Origin: Microcoleaceae cyanobacterium MO_207.B10
GTDB taxonomy: Bacteria > Cyanobacteriota > Cyanobacteriia > Cyanobacteriales > Microcoleaceae
Direction of reading: 5' to 3'
NCBI GenBank assembly: GCA_030064835.1
Contig: JASJEE010000002.1
Coordinates: 1 to 64,000, forward strand
Length of the DNA stretch: 64,000 bases
Shown here in pieces: positions 17,342 through 26,186 of the stretch. The position numbers and the translations under genes were made by a program. Numbering within the stretch: the first letter of the stretch is position 1; each line of letters begins with the position of its first letter. Under the pieces are notes generated by a model. That model was not told where the DNA came from. It worked only from the letters and a program-made list of their open reading frames with translations, and searched no databases.

Positions 17342-18073
17342 ATGCCTATTCCACAAATTTATAATCGGGATGTTTTTATTCTGATAGACCGTAGTGGTTC
17401 GATGACAATATCTGATAGCACTACAGGAAACAAAAATCGTTGGCAATATCTTCAAGAAACTGTACAAGGTCATGTATTTGAAATTCTATCTGAACAAGAT
17501 GATGATTATGGTATAATTTGTGATGAAGTAACTCTATATTTTTTCAATCGAAATCAACAACCGACTAAAACTATTTATCTGAGAGATGCTGTTCAAGTGC
17601 AAGGTGCTTTTAAGGAAAATAAACCAGGTGGAGCGACTTATATTGCACCTACTTTAAATGAAGCAATCTCTCAGTGGTTTTCCAATAGAACTGATGATAA
17701 AGGTGCTTTTATAATTATTTATACTGATGGGCAAATTGATGATAGTAAAGAATTTATTAATGTTATTGGTAAAACTTGTTCTAGTATAAATAGTCAAGAG
17801 GAAATTAAAATTTTAATGATTGGTGTAGGAAGTGATATTGAAACAGAAGGATCGATAGATTTTTACTTAGGAATTGATTTGAATGCGAATAAGTTTCAAT
17901 CTAGACGGGGAGAAGATTGTAATATCTTTATCTTTGATTTAATAGATGAAGTTATGGATGAGGGTATTATCGCTGCTCTAGAACGTCAGCTTGAAGGAGA
18001 CCCTAGAAAAGGATTAGGTACTTGGATTAAAGAAAAATATCCAGCTTTATATGGTAAATATTTTGGCTCTTAA
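17342..18073 (+). CDS. von Willebrand A domain protein (TerY-like)
   Basis: A 243-aa single-domain vWA protein. The metal-ion-dependent adhesion site is complete: DRSGS (residues 16-20), a Thr in PGGATYIAPTL, and Asp in IIYTDGQ. The last 30 residues (ERQLEGDPRKGLGTWIKEKYPALYGKYFGS) are not typical vWA and may be a partner-binding tail. The start MPIPQIYN is chosen because AAAGGAAAG lies just before it and it aligns with the domain edge; a start at 17225 would add 39 residues without recognisable sequence. The last gene of the GTPase/vWA cluster. vWA proteins act as scaffolds or signal switches with P-loop NTPases. Confidence 0.85.
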   Translation: MPIPQIYNRDVFILIDRSGSMTISDSTTGNKNRWQYLQETVQGHVFEILSEQDDDYGIICDEVTLYFFNRNQQPTKTIYLRDAVQVQGAFKENKPGGATYIAPTLNEAISQWFSNRTDDKGAFIIIYTDGQIDDSKEFINVIGKTCSSINSQEEIKILMIGVGSDIETEGSIDFYLGIDLNANKFQSRRGEDCNIFIFDLIDEVMDEGIIAALERQLEGDPRKGLGTWIKEKYPALYGKYFGS

Positions 18074-19036
18074 TCTAGAATTTATCTGATTATTTATAGT
18101 TATCTTTACTTGTAGTTATAAATCAACACAAAAAATCCAAAACCCGTTTTTTTGACATTAGTGATGCAGATATTTAGTCATTGATTTAAAAAGAAATTAG
18201 TAAGACATCTTTCTGACTTTTTACTATCCTTTTATCATCCTTGATTTTTGATGTTGCTGTCTCACTCCTGTGAAAAATACGGGGCTTTTGAGTTTTTTAA
18301 AAAAACATTATACCAAATATTATACATTTTGTACGATGATTCGTCTTAAATCACATATACTTGATAGTATGAATTACATTTGCCGAAAAATTATGGGTAT
18401 GCGCCTCACATTTTAAGGGGATAAAAAGCAGTCGTTAACGTTTGCAGAGCATTCCGTTAGGAAAGTTTCCCGTAGGGTGGGATGGCGGAATGCTATCGCA
18501 AAGCTTCCCTAAACCCGTTTGCGACAGCATTCCGCAAGAAAAGCGTCCCAGAGGGAAAGGTTTCCCACTCTTGCAGAGCCGCTCCAAAGCATGGCCATAT
18601 CCAATCGACCAAGAGAAAAGAGAATATTCCAAATTTCAAGCCTCCTTATTGCAGAGGTACTGATAACTGATAAGTGATAACTGATAACTGTTAACTGAAA
18701 TGACCCGATAATTAAAATTACTGCTATAACTGCAAAAGTACAGAAAAATATAACCATAAATTTGACAGTAATCCGAAATTTTCAGTTCCCATAGTGAAGC
18801 ACAATATTATAGGTAATCAGTAAGAATCATGTCCATTAGTCTCATTTGTGTAAACACTAGTGCAATATCTATCCAAATTCCTGACCTACAACACTTAGAA
18901 TGTATAGGACTTGATATAAATTCTTTGTCTACCAAAACCCAACACCGATCTTCTCAATTAAGTAATTACCCTAACCGGATTTAGAAGTAGATTTGCTGAA
19001 AGGTATATTAGTGTCTAAAATAGCCGATAAAAAATT
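18074..19036. other. Long spacer with family K/E palindromes and heptamers
   Basis: No gene. A family K/E block at about 18395-18660 begins CGCCTCACATTTTAAGGGGATAAAAAGC, contains three GCATTCCG hairpins and ends CCATATCCAATCGACCAAGAG...GAATATTCC; a related block is at 36715-36870. It is followed by CTGATAA heptamers (18660-18700). Small ORFs on both strands inside it are palindrome artefacts. Confidence 0.6.
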
Positions 19037-19207
19037 ATGAAATCTAATCAAATAAGTGAAAAAATTAATCAGGAAAAATTAGAGCAGTTAAACGCCTTAA
19101 CTAAAGTCATGCTTGTTAGTCTTCTTTGGCAAGGTTCCGGTTTAATGGAAACAAAAAAGTCTACTCAAACTGATAGTAAAGCTGATAGATATTCAGCCAA
19201 AAAATAG
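19037..19207 (+). CDS. Small hypothetical protein, 56 aa
   Basis: Reads MKSNQISEKINQEKLEQLN, then a short hydrophobic stretch (ALTKVMLVSLLWQGSGLM) and a polar K/S/T-rich tail. Amphipathic rather than membrane-spanning. No good Shine-Dalgarno. It ends 41 nt before the 3' end of the convergent sigma-factor gene. Family not recognised; it may not be expressed. Confidence 0.35.
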   Translation: MKSNQISEKINQEKLEQLNALTKVMLVSLLWQGSGLMETKKSTQTDSKADRYSAKK

Positions 19208-19247
19208 TAATAATTCTGGTGTTGCAGCGCCGACACCACATCATTTT

Positions 19248-20756
19248 CTAATGAATATATCCTTTCAAAATACGATGACGTTTTGGGTCTTCTAACTTCT
19301 TCAAAGCTTTAACCTCTATTTGGCGAATTCTTTCCCTGGTTAAATTAAATGTCTCACCAATTTCTTTAAGAGTTTTTTCCTGACCATCATCTAAACCAAA
19401 TCGCATTCGCAAAACATTTCTTTCCCGATCAGTTAAAGTTTTCAATACAGTTTCTATATCTTCTTTTAAACAATTTTTAAATACATATTCTGCTGGTGTT
19501 TCCCCTTGAAATTCAATTTCTTGTTGTTCGATGCGATGTTTCCCTTTGCTGATAGGGTAGTCCAAAGATAAAGTTCCTTGAGCGCATTCGACAATAAACC
19601 GCAACTTTTCCGTTGTCATTTCCATGCGTGTAGCTACTTCCTCTGCAGTTAGAGGACAACATTCAACTGATATCTGGTTGACTATTTTCTTAATTTGGGA
19701 AACACTTTCATACAGGTAAACTGGCAACCGAATGATGCGAGAATAGTCGCAAATAGCTCTAGTAATAGCTTGGCGAATCCACCAAATGCCGTAAGTAGAA
19801 AATTTATAGCCTTTGGTGCGATCAAATTTTTCTGTGGCACGAATTAGCCCTAAACTTCCTTCTTGAATTAAGTCTTGGTAGTCCAACCCACGTCCCTGAT
19901 ATCGTTTGGCAATTGATGTTACTAGTCGCAGGTTAGCTGTGACCATTTTATTTTTTGCTCTTCTGCCTTTTTGCAGGCGATCGCTTAATTCTGATACACT
20001 GATTTTTGCTGCTGTTGCCCATTCTGCTTCATCAACTTCTTGCTGTAGTTTTTTCTCTAGTTTTTCACGACTTCTAATTAATACTAATAATTCATCAATT
20101 TGACAAGCTAAATTGCTTTCTTCTTCGGCACGTAAACGGGAAATTTTATTAATTTCTTGTTGATAAAATATAATTGAATCTTCAGTAAATGTTGCTTCTG
20201 GTGGCTCTTCATCTAGGTTATAGCCTGGTTGATAATTATACTGATTTGTGAATATTTGCTGAGATTTTGATTGTTTTGTGTGAGCTGCTGTTTCTAGCCA
20301 ATAAGTATCGTAAGAATTAGGATTTTTACAGTCAATTAACCACCATTTGGCTCTGAGATTAATATTGTCTAATTTATTATTTATTTTCTCTGGGGTAACT
20401 ATTACTAATTGATGATAATTTTTTGTGCCAATTAATAAAAAATTATCTGTACTTTCGTAGAGAGTGTGAGCTATACCTCTCATTAGGTTGTAAAGTTTAC
20501 AATCTTTTTGAAATTTTTCTGGTCGTAACTCGAATAGTAATACTTGTAAATTATCTTTTTCGTCATCATAAATTTTGTAAGCATCACAGATAGCTTCATC
20601 ACACTCCGTCGGTAATTTTAATTGTTCAATATTTAATTGTTCGGCTTGGAAATTATAACCAAGTTTTTCAAACAAAGCCACTATTTGCTTCGGGCTACTG
20701 ATTTGTTTTATGTCGTTTAAATCTAATGACTGCCCTATCATTTTAGCTGTCTCCAA
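19248..20756 (-). CDS. Sigma-70 family factor with extra N-terminal domain
   Basis: A 502-aa protein in two parts. Residues about 195-502 are a group 2-like sigma-70: region 1.2 (DSIIFYQQEINKISRLRAEEE), region 2 (LVTSIAKRYQGRGLDYQDLIQEG, KFSTYGIWWIRQAITRAI), region 3 (LTAEEVATRMEMTTEKLRF), region 4 (LTDRERNVLRMRFGLDDG, TLKEIGETFNLTRERIRQIE). Residues 1-190 are not sigma: KQIVALFEKLGYNFQAEQLNI, VLLFELRPEKFQ, HLVIVTPEK and similar strands recall the N-terminal regulatory or nuclease-like domain of some restriction/methylase proteins. This suggests a ligand- or DNA-state-regulated alternative sigma factor, which is inference. It is convergent with the GTPase cluster side; its own upstream spacer carries a family A MITE. 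Confidence 0.85.
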   Translation of the reverse strand: METAKMIGQSLDLNDIKQISSPKQIVALFEKLGYNFQAEQLNIEQLKLPTECDEAICDAYKIYDDEKDNLQVLLFELRPEKFQKDCKLYNLMRGIAHTLYESTDNFLLIGTKNYHQLVIVTPEKINNKLDNINLRAKWWLIDCKNPNSYDTYWLETAAHTKQSKSQQIFTNQYNYQPGYNLDEEPPEATFTEDSIIFYQQEINKISRLRAEEESNLACQIDELLVLIRSREKLEKKLQQEVDEAEWATAAKISVSELSDRLQKGRRAKNKMVTANLRLVTSIAKRYQGRGLDYQDLIQEGSLGLIRATEKFDRTKGYKFSTYGIWWIRQAITRAICDYSRIIRLPVYLYESVSQIKKIVNQISVECCPLTAEEVATRMEMTTEKLRFIVECAQGTLSLDYPISKGKHRIEQQEIEFQGETPAEYVFKNCLKEDIETVLKTLTDRERNVLRMRFGLDDGQEKTLKEIGETFNLTRERIRQIEVKALKKLEDPKRHRILKGYIH

Positions 20757-20828
20757 AATTAGTTTATGTTAATGTTTCTGGGGCTTTAGTATTTGCATGA
20801 AAAACATCGTTTTTTTTGTTTTCTAATT

Positions 20829-21071
20829 AGGGTTTGCTGAATAAAGGTATAAGTTAGGATAGCTAAGGCTTTTAGAGCTTTTTATCTTCAATTTATCTCC
20901 TAGTTATTGGCTCTTATTGGCCTCAAAATACGAAAATCTTCTGCTGAAATTCAAGAAAATTTCTGCACATAAAATGGCCGAAACCATTGCCTGTTAACCC
21001 CATCTCCGCGTCTGGTGCGTCCCCCCGTCCCCGTGTCTTACCCCTATCAACCAATTTTTTCAGAAGACCCT
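20829..21071. mobile_element. Family A MITE, copy 2, flanked by AATT
   Basis: Begins AGGGTTTGCTGAATAAAGG and ends AATTTTTTCAGAAGACCCT; AATT stands directly before and after. The interior is shared with copy 1 along its length, including TCTCCGCGTCTGGTGCGTCC. No coding capacity. Confidence 0.85.
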
Positions 21072-21728
21072 AATTAGGGTTTGCCAAATAACTGTTTTTA
21101 TGGAGAGTAGGGACTATTTTCTACGGAATACTCTGCAAACGAGTTTGCGACAGCACGAAATCGCCTGTACAGGATTCATGGCAATTACAGCGGAAATAAG
21201 GAGAATAATCATCTGCTATTTTTAGCTTTTAGCCGCCAAAAACTTGTACTTTTTTGACATCAAAAATAGCATAGCCTTATCTATAAATGCTTTTAGATTT
21301 AATCACTATACTCTCATTAATTTGATTAATAAGTGTAAGTTTTGAGAAACATTTATTGATTTGTTTCCTGAATAATTTTTATGAAATTTAAGTAGGTTAT
21401 AGAGAACCTTAAAATTAGCAAAAATTTACACCTGTTGACAAGCAGTTTTGCTAATCAGTGGCGATCGCACTGAAAAATTTATAGGTATAACTACCCCTGA
21501 ATTTGTCCTAATTTACTCAACTTTTTTATATTTTTCTATTTAATTTACCATTTTTTTTCAAAACTGTCAATACTTTTCGTCAAAATATATTTAAATAGTG
21601 GGATTAATGATGTAGTATTTGAGTCTGAAGATAAATTTATAGCTTACCATATTTAAAATATTATGTCAAAAATTAAGTATATGAGACTTAGTAAGCGATA
21701 GTCCCGAAGACCTCTTAGCGATCGCTCT

Positions 21729-21819
21729 TACAGCATATTGGGCTGATTATGTACAAGGCGTGAATATTGCCCGCTAGGTGTGTACCTCATAACATTGGGA
21801 AGCAATGAAAACCGCTGTA
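21729..21819. repeat. Family D element, uninterrupted copy
   Basis: Runs from TACAGCATATTGGGC to GAAAACCGCTGTA and contains ATTATGTACAAGGCGTGAATATTGCC and GTGTACCTCATAACATTGGG. This is the empty-site reference for the interrupted copy at 14568-14867. Confidence 0.7.
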
Positions 21820-21985
21820 TCTTCACTTGCTCTTAATATTTTGTACTCACAAGATTACCTTGCGTTACAATTAAACTACAACACCTCTGTTTAGGAAACT
21901 ATTAGACACCTACAAGTTTAAAGTCTGTCCAAAATTAGCTAATTGAATACATACAAACCATCATCAACCAAATTTCTGAGGATGA

Positions 21986-22141
21986 AAAACCTTTGAGGAA
22001 ATTCTTGAAGACTACGATGATTTAGAAAAAGACGATATCCTCGCTGCTTTGCAGTTTGCTACTCGCTTAACTCAAGTAAAAAGTATTTACAGTATAGAAC
22101 AAAAACTAGGGACGCTGCATCCAACGTCCCTTTTTAGCTGA
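21986..22141 (+). pseudogene. DUF433 antitoxin-like gene fragment
   Basis: The frame reads TFEEILEDYDDLEKDDILAA then LQFATRLTQ, the typical C-terminal half of DUF433 proteins, which are thought to be antitoxins of PIN-like toxins. In the same frame two TGA codons lie just upstream (21977-21985), and there is no start or N-terminal half, so it is a remnant. No toxin partner follows. The last codons run into a hairpin (22108-22131). Confidence 0.7.
22108..22135 (+). terminator. Hairpin terminator after the DUF433 remnant
   Basis: AGGGACG (22108-22114) pairs with CGTCCCT (22125-22131), followed by TTTTT, a rho-independent terminator shape. The same arms form the palindrome near 56854-56884, so it may be a repeat-derived terminator. 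It faces the end of hupL. Confidence 0.6.
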
Positions 22142-22172
22142 CTGCTGACCGCTAATAGCTGAAAGCTAATAA

Positions 22173-23777
22173 TTATGAAGTCCTAAACCGCACTAACTCT
22201 TCCCCAGTCTTAGCATCGTGAGCGTGAACAGTACACACCAAACAAGAATCAAAAGACCGAGCTACATGACCTACCTCCACAGGATCATTCACATCAGCGA
22301 TCGGAATACCTACTAACGCTTCCTCAATTGGTCCGCGCACACCCTCACCGTCGCGGGGTCCGACATTCCAAGTAGTCGGCGCAATAACTTGATAGTTATA
22401 AATTTTGCCATCCTCTATATCAACCCAATGACAAAGGGAACCACGACTAGCATCAGTGGCACCCCAACCCCGACCATCTCTTTCTTGAGGCTTAATATAC
22501 CAAGGGTCACGCAGTTTAAATTCCCGCAAACAATGTTCAACTTGCCGATATAACTTTGTCAGTTCGTGCATCCTGGCAAACACGCGCAAATGTACGCTCG
22601 GTCCGCCCATTTTCTTAAACATATCTAAAACTAAACCGTCTTTATGCTGCCAACTTTCTCCATGGTCGCCACCTGCTACCAATTCCCGTGCCAAAGCACC
22701 TACTTCCATCCGACCAAAATCTTGGTGAGATACAGCAGTTGACCAAGAATAAGCACCATCAAAGTCAACGTGGTTATTCGGAGTAGGAATAGTAAAACGA
22801 CTAAAAGGATGTATATTGCCCTCACCTTCGTTATACCAAGCGTGACTAGTATTCTCCCGTGCAAAACTATGATCCATCAAATGATGAGTATCTGTAGCAC
22901 TATCGTATACTCCACTCTTCATTATTAAGGCAGCATTCCGACCTTCAATAGTGGGAAACTGATATCTGTCTTCATGGGGCAAGTATCCCCAAGTCATATA
23001 TTTGTCTACACCCGCACCATATTTATCCAAACCAATATTGAGACCCATGCGCCAATAAAACCCAAGGTCTGAGTTAGCATGATTAGGATTTTCATCTAAC
23101 CATTCTAGGAATTCTTCATAAGTTTGAATTTGTTCAAACCTGTCAATAGAACAACCCAACCATATCGGTTCTAACCAGTTAGTGCGATAATATTCTAACA
23201 TCGCCCAAGCGCGGGTGACATCTGTAAGAGTGGGAGTACACATGACTCCACCAGGAACCATGAAACTAGAGTGAGGCCACTGACCGCCGAATAGAGCGTA
23301 TATTTCTACAGGTTTGGCTGCAACAGTTATGCCTGGTTCGTAGGAACTACCTGTGAATGGCGCGAAACGTTTGCAGGCTTCTTCGTAGAAGGGGCTGTTT
23401 TGATATTTTTTGTTAGTTAGGTCGATTGCATATAACCCATAAAAGTAGCGCGGATGACTTTGCAGGGTTTCTACTAGTTGACCGAGGTTACGAGCAAGGA
23501 TAGCGTTGCGCGGTACTTCTGTCATCCAAGCTGTATCTAACGCCCAAGATGCACAGGTTAGGTGAGAAGCGCCACAAATACCACATATTCTGGGGGTGAC
23601 AATGAGTCCTGCTTTTGGGTCTTTTCCTCGTAGAATGACTTCAAAACCGCGAAACATTTGCGCTTGTGTCCAAGCGTTGATTACTTGTCCATCTTGAATA
23701 TCAACTCTTACGTCTAAGTCTCCTTCTACGCGACCTACTGGGGAAATATCTAATGTTTGTACTCTAGTTTGAACCAT
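22173..23777 (-). CDS. hupL: Uptake [NiFe]-hydrogenase large subunit
   Basis: A 534-aa catalytic subunit that oxidises H2 formed by nitrogenase. The N-terminal nickel motif RICGICGASH (Cys65, Cys68) and the C-terminal motif DSCLVCTVH (Cys512, Cys515, His518) are intact. Sixteen residues follow His518 (AHDAKTGEELVRFRTS); in this family they are removed by the protease HupW after nickel insertion. Note Ser at position 511 in place of the common Pro (DPCxxC), a feature of cyanobacterial HupL. Downstream of hupS with a 320-nt gap, as usual in cyanobacteria. hupW and hyp genes are not in the window. Confidence 0.97.
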   Translation of the reverse strand: MVQTRVQTLDISPVGRVEGDLDVRVDIQDGQVINAWTQAQMFRGFEVILRGKDPKAGLIVTPRICGICGASHLTCASWALDTAWMTEVPRNAILARNLGQLVETLQSHPRYFYGLYAIDLTNKKYQNSPFYEEACKRFAPFTGSSYEPGITVAAKPVEIYALFGGQWPHSSFMVPGGVMCTPTLTDVTRAWAMLEYYRTNWLEPIWLGCSIDRFEQIQTYEEFLEWLDENPNHANSDLGFYWRMGLNIGLDKYGAGVDKYMTWGYLPHEDRYQFPTIEGRNAALIMKSGVYDSATDTHHLMDHSFARENTSHAWYNEGEGNIHPFSRFTIPTPNNHVDFDGAYSWSTAVSHQDFGRMEVGALARELVAGGDHGESWQHKDGLVLDMFKKMGGPSVHLRVFARMHELTKLYRQVEHCLREFKLRDPWYIKPQERDGRGWGATDASRGSLCHWVDIEDGKIYNYQVIAPTTWNVGPRDGEGVRGPIEEALVGIPIADVNDPVEVGHVARSFDSCLVCTVHAHDAKTGEELVRFRTS

Positions 23778-24097
23778 TTTTTATTAAAGCTCCAGAATAA
23801 TACAGTTATCAGTTATCAGTTATCAGTAGCTACAGTTTAATTTCTTGAGTAGGTTGGGTTAAGCGAAAGCGCAACCCAACAACAATATCTAAGTAGCTAG
23901 GTGTAATTAAATGTCTAAAGCAAATGAGGATGTATGTTTCTGATGACTTAGAAAAGCAATTATTGTCATTATCAATGGGAAGAAAGCAGAAATGACGGAG
24001 GACTTATTTTTTTTGGTTACCCTATCGGAAGCAAGCTACGTTTCCATGCTTTGCAACGCTAACGCAAAAACCCAATTGACAAAGCTATTTCCTTGTT
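23778..24097 (-). promoter_or_regulatory. hupS-hupL intergenic region with stem-loop and heptamers
   Basis: A 320-nt gap between the two hydrogenase genes. GTTGGGTT (23853-23860) pairs with AACCCAAC (23873-23880) with a small GC inner stem, giving a strong hairpin without a T-tract. TCAGTTA heptamers lie at 23806-23830. Similar spacers with hairpins are known between hupS and hupL of other cyanobacteria and are thought to stabilise or tune the mRNA. Confidence 0.6.
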
Positions 24098-25060
24098 TTA
24101 AACTGTAAAAAAGTCTTCTTCTGCCCAAGCTGGAGTCGAGTCTTTGGCAACGATACTGAGCAAGGCATAATCTTTCCGGTTGACTCCGATTGGCAATTCT
24201 TTGGGAACTCCCATTACTGTTTGAGTTTTGAATACTGTTCCCGGTACGAGGTCGTGGAATGGAAATTCTGGTTCTGTACAACCTAAGCATGGCATTCCAG
24301 CACGAGTTTTTGAGGAAACTCGATTCCACAAAATTCGGTTGCATGAGGAGTGAGTCATGGGTCCGCGACAACCTAAGTCATAGAATAGACATCCTTTGCG
24401 TTGCCCAAAATCTGATGTTGAGGCTTTGTAGGCAAAATGAACGTTGCGAGTACAACCTGTTTGAGTAAAGCTTTTGAAGAATGTTTCTGGGCGATGAAAT
24501 TCGTCTAAGGTAATGTCGTCTAGTCTCCCCATAGCGATCGCCACTAATATTTGGGAAATCCAATCTGGGTGTGCGGGGCAACCAGGAATATTGATGACTG
24601 GATATCCGGCTTTACTTTTGTAGTCGTCTCCTAAAAGTCCGCCTTTTTTCCGCTTCAAAAATTGCAAGCCTTGAGATTCACTGGGATTTGGTTCCATTGC
24701 TGGAATACCACCATAAGTAGCGCAGTCTCCCACCGCTACTACAAAACCCGCTACTTCTGCTAATTCTGTTACCCAATCTTTCATCGGCCGATCGGCAAAA
24801 CGATTCCATTCTCCTGTACCATAAGGAGCGTTAATTACTGTGCCTTCGTATACAAAAACATCTAAATGTATTTTTCCAGAAATACAGTCTTCTAATAGTT
24901 GTTTAACGTTTGTACCAAGTTCAAATCCTAGAGAAGGATGCCAGAGTATATTGATGCCGAAGTCTGTGATTAGGTCACAAATATTTGGTTCTTCAGCATT
25001 GAGAAATGAGATAGTATTGCCAGAACAGGCTCCGCCTTGGAGCCAGAGTAGATTTATCAT
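24098..25060 (-). CDS. hupS: Uptake [NiFe]-hydrogenase small subunit
   Basis: The 320-aa electron-transfer subunit carrying three iron-sulfur clusters. Seen: LLWLQGGACSGNT at the N-terminus (first cluster Cys), GDCATYGGIPA, INIPGCPAHPDW, and the distal cluster cysteines TGCTRNVHF, KGCLFYDLGCRGP, CNRILWNR, CLGCTEPEFPF. There is no twin-arginine signal peptide, typical for cyanobacterial HupS, which faces the cytoplasmic side of the membrane. The start MINLLWLQGG is preferred over an in-frame TTG three codons upstream because the family begins here. Confidence 0.97.
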   Translation of the reverse strand: MINLLWLQGGACSGNTISFLNAEEPNICDLITDFGINILWHPSLGFELGTNVKQLLEDCISGKIHLDVFVYEGTVINAPYGTGEWNRFADRPMKDWVTELAEVAGFVVAVGDCATYGGIPAMEPNPSESQGLQFLKRKKGGLLGDDYKSKAGYPVINIPGCPAHPDWISQILVAIAMGRLDDITLDEFHRPETFFKSFTQTGCTRNVHFAYKASTSDFGQRKGCLFYDLGCRGPMTHSSCNRILWNRVSSKTRAGMPCLGCTEPEFPFHDLVPGTVFKTQTVMGVPKELPIGVNRKDYALLSIVAKDSTPAWAEEDFFTV

Positions 25061-25232
25061 TTTCCCCAATTCTGTTCTTTTTTATATGAGGTTGAGAGCA
25101 AATTCACAATGAGATTTTGTCGCGCTCTGCTTCAACCTTTATGGAATTATAAACGCCATATAATGCTAAGTTTGTATTTATTTATAAAATTTTTTATTAT
25201 TGATTAATTGTTGGTTTGATTACAGAGTTTAT

Positions 25233-25246
25233 GTTATTTTATATAC
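25233..25246. promoter_or_regulatory. Possible NtcA-like site upstream of hupS
   Basis: GTTATTTTATATAC fits the NtcA consensus GTA-N8-TAC with one mismatch and lies about 175 nt before hupS. Hydrogenase genes of N2-fixing cyanobacteria are commonly NtcA-regulated. AT-rich DNA produces such matches by chance, so this is weak. Confidence 0.25.
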
Positions 25247-25497
25247 TTTTTTTTGAATATTTTATTGCTAGTAAAATCTTAAACAAATCTAAAATTAAGT
25301 TGTGCTAAATTTGCTGAAATTATCATAGATGAAGGAATTTTGATTATTCCTAACTTTAACTTCCTTCCTTGAATATTTTATAGCAATCCTATTTAGGTTG
25401 TGGCTTCAGAAAAGTTTTCCTTCTCTATGCACAACCTAGAGCAGATAGCTCTAGGTAAGAGACAGATTAACCGACTCTCTCTCAACAAAAGCCACTT

Positions 25498-25682
25498 ATA
25501 CTAAATTGATAAATGTTGGCTATACATATTATCAATATTGGGTTTAGGGTGTGGGCTGTGGTGAAATAATAGGAAAAAAAAAGAAAAAGGCTGATAAAAG
25601 GGATAAAGTGGAAAACCTTGATTAATTAGTTAATAGTTGAAGTTTTCTCAAGCATCACATTATTTTTTTTAAGTGGTATTAT
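25498..25682. mobile_element. Family B MITE, copy 3
   Basis: Starts TATACTAAATTGATAAATGTTGGC and ends TTTTTTTTAAGTGGTATTATA, with interior GGGTTTAGGGTGTGGGCTGTGG and AAGAAAAAGGCTGATAAAAGGG as in copies 14655 and 34632 (reversed). Confidence 0.75.
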
Positions 25683-25691
25683 ATTTGATAT

Positions 25692-25805
25692 TGCGTTGGT
25701 GAATTAAGCTATGAAATCTAAATAGCGTCAAAGATAAAATGCTTTTAAATTAGAAGTTAGGCAATCCCCATTTCAATAAAAATCATAGCCAAAATCACCA
25801 ACGCC
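25692..25805. mobile_element. IS1-end MITE with near 8-bp target duplication
   Basis: Ends TGCGTTGGTGAATTAAGCTATGA and TCATAGCCAAAATCACCAACGCC are imperfect inverted repeats. Flanks are TTTGATAT (left) and TTTGATGG (right), six of eight matching. The end GGCGTTGGTGAAT is the same as the right end of the IS1 relic at 45400-45411, so the IS1-type transposase is the likely mobiliser. Confidence 0.75.
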
Positions 25806-26186
25806 TTTGATGGGATACAAATGTTTTAGCTGTAAATAGAAAACATTTTTTTTCAACTTACTTTTAAAAGTTTTCTTGATTTGATCTAAAATTGAAGTTA
25901 GCGATCGCTACACGATTAAGTTATTCTCACTCACTAATATCATTTCCAGTCAATTAGCGCTTTTCGCTCTTGATGAACCACATCGCCATCAACCAAACCT
26001 TGTAAGAACGTTCCATGCAACCTCCCTACTATCGAAATGAAAACCGCTGTAGTATTAACCCAACTAGGGTGGGCAAATATTACCTTTGTTTAGCATTGAT
26101 TTTAATAATCACATTTGCCCACCCTGCTCGCGCGTCTGTATTAGCAGATACAATTAGTAAATAAAATGTAAATTGGAGTGATCAAT

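Larger units (their letters stand above)
20757..21985. other. Long spacer upstream of the sigma gene
   Basis: Over 1.2 kb without a plausible intact gene. It contains a family A MITE (20829-21071), a partial second family A end right after it (AATTAGGGTTTGCC), a family E palindrome (21117-21180), HIP1 sites, and a family D element (21729-21819). The AT-rich stretch 21200-21720 shows nothing I can name. Confidence 0.6.
25061..26186. other. Divergent spacer between hupS and the PfpI gene
   Basis: No gene in 1.1 kb. It contains a possible NtcA-like site (25233-25246), a family B MITE (25498-25682), an IS1-type MITE (25692-25805), and a family D element (about 25955-26051). Promoters of both flanking genes must lie here. 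Confidence 0.6.

Noticed and set aside
18435-18757. Several overlapping ORFs of 62-82 codons on both strands
   Set aside because: They coincide with family K/E palindromes and heptamers, giving mirror-image ORFs; no RBS and no protein-like sequence.
24036-24581. ORFs antisense to or out of frame with hupS
   Set aside because: They are shadows of a confidently identified gene and have no independent support.
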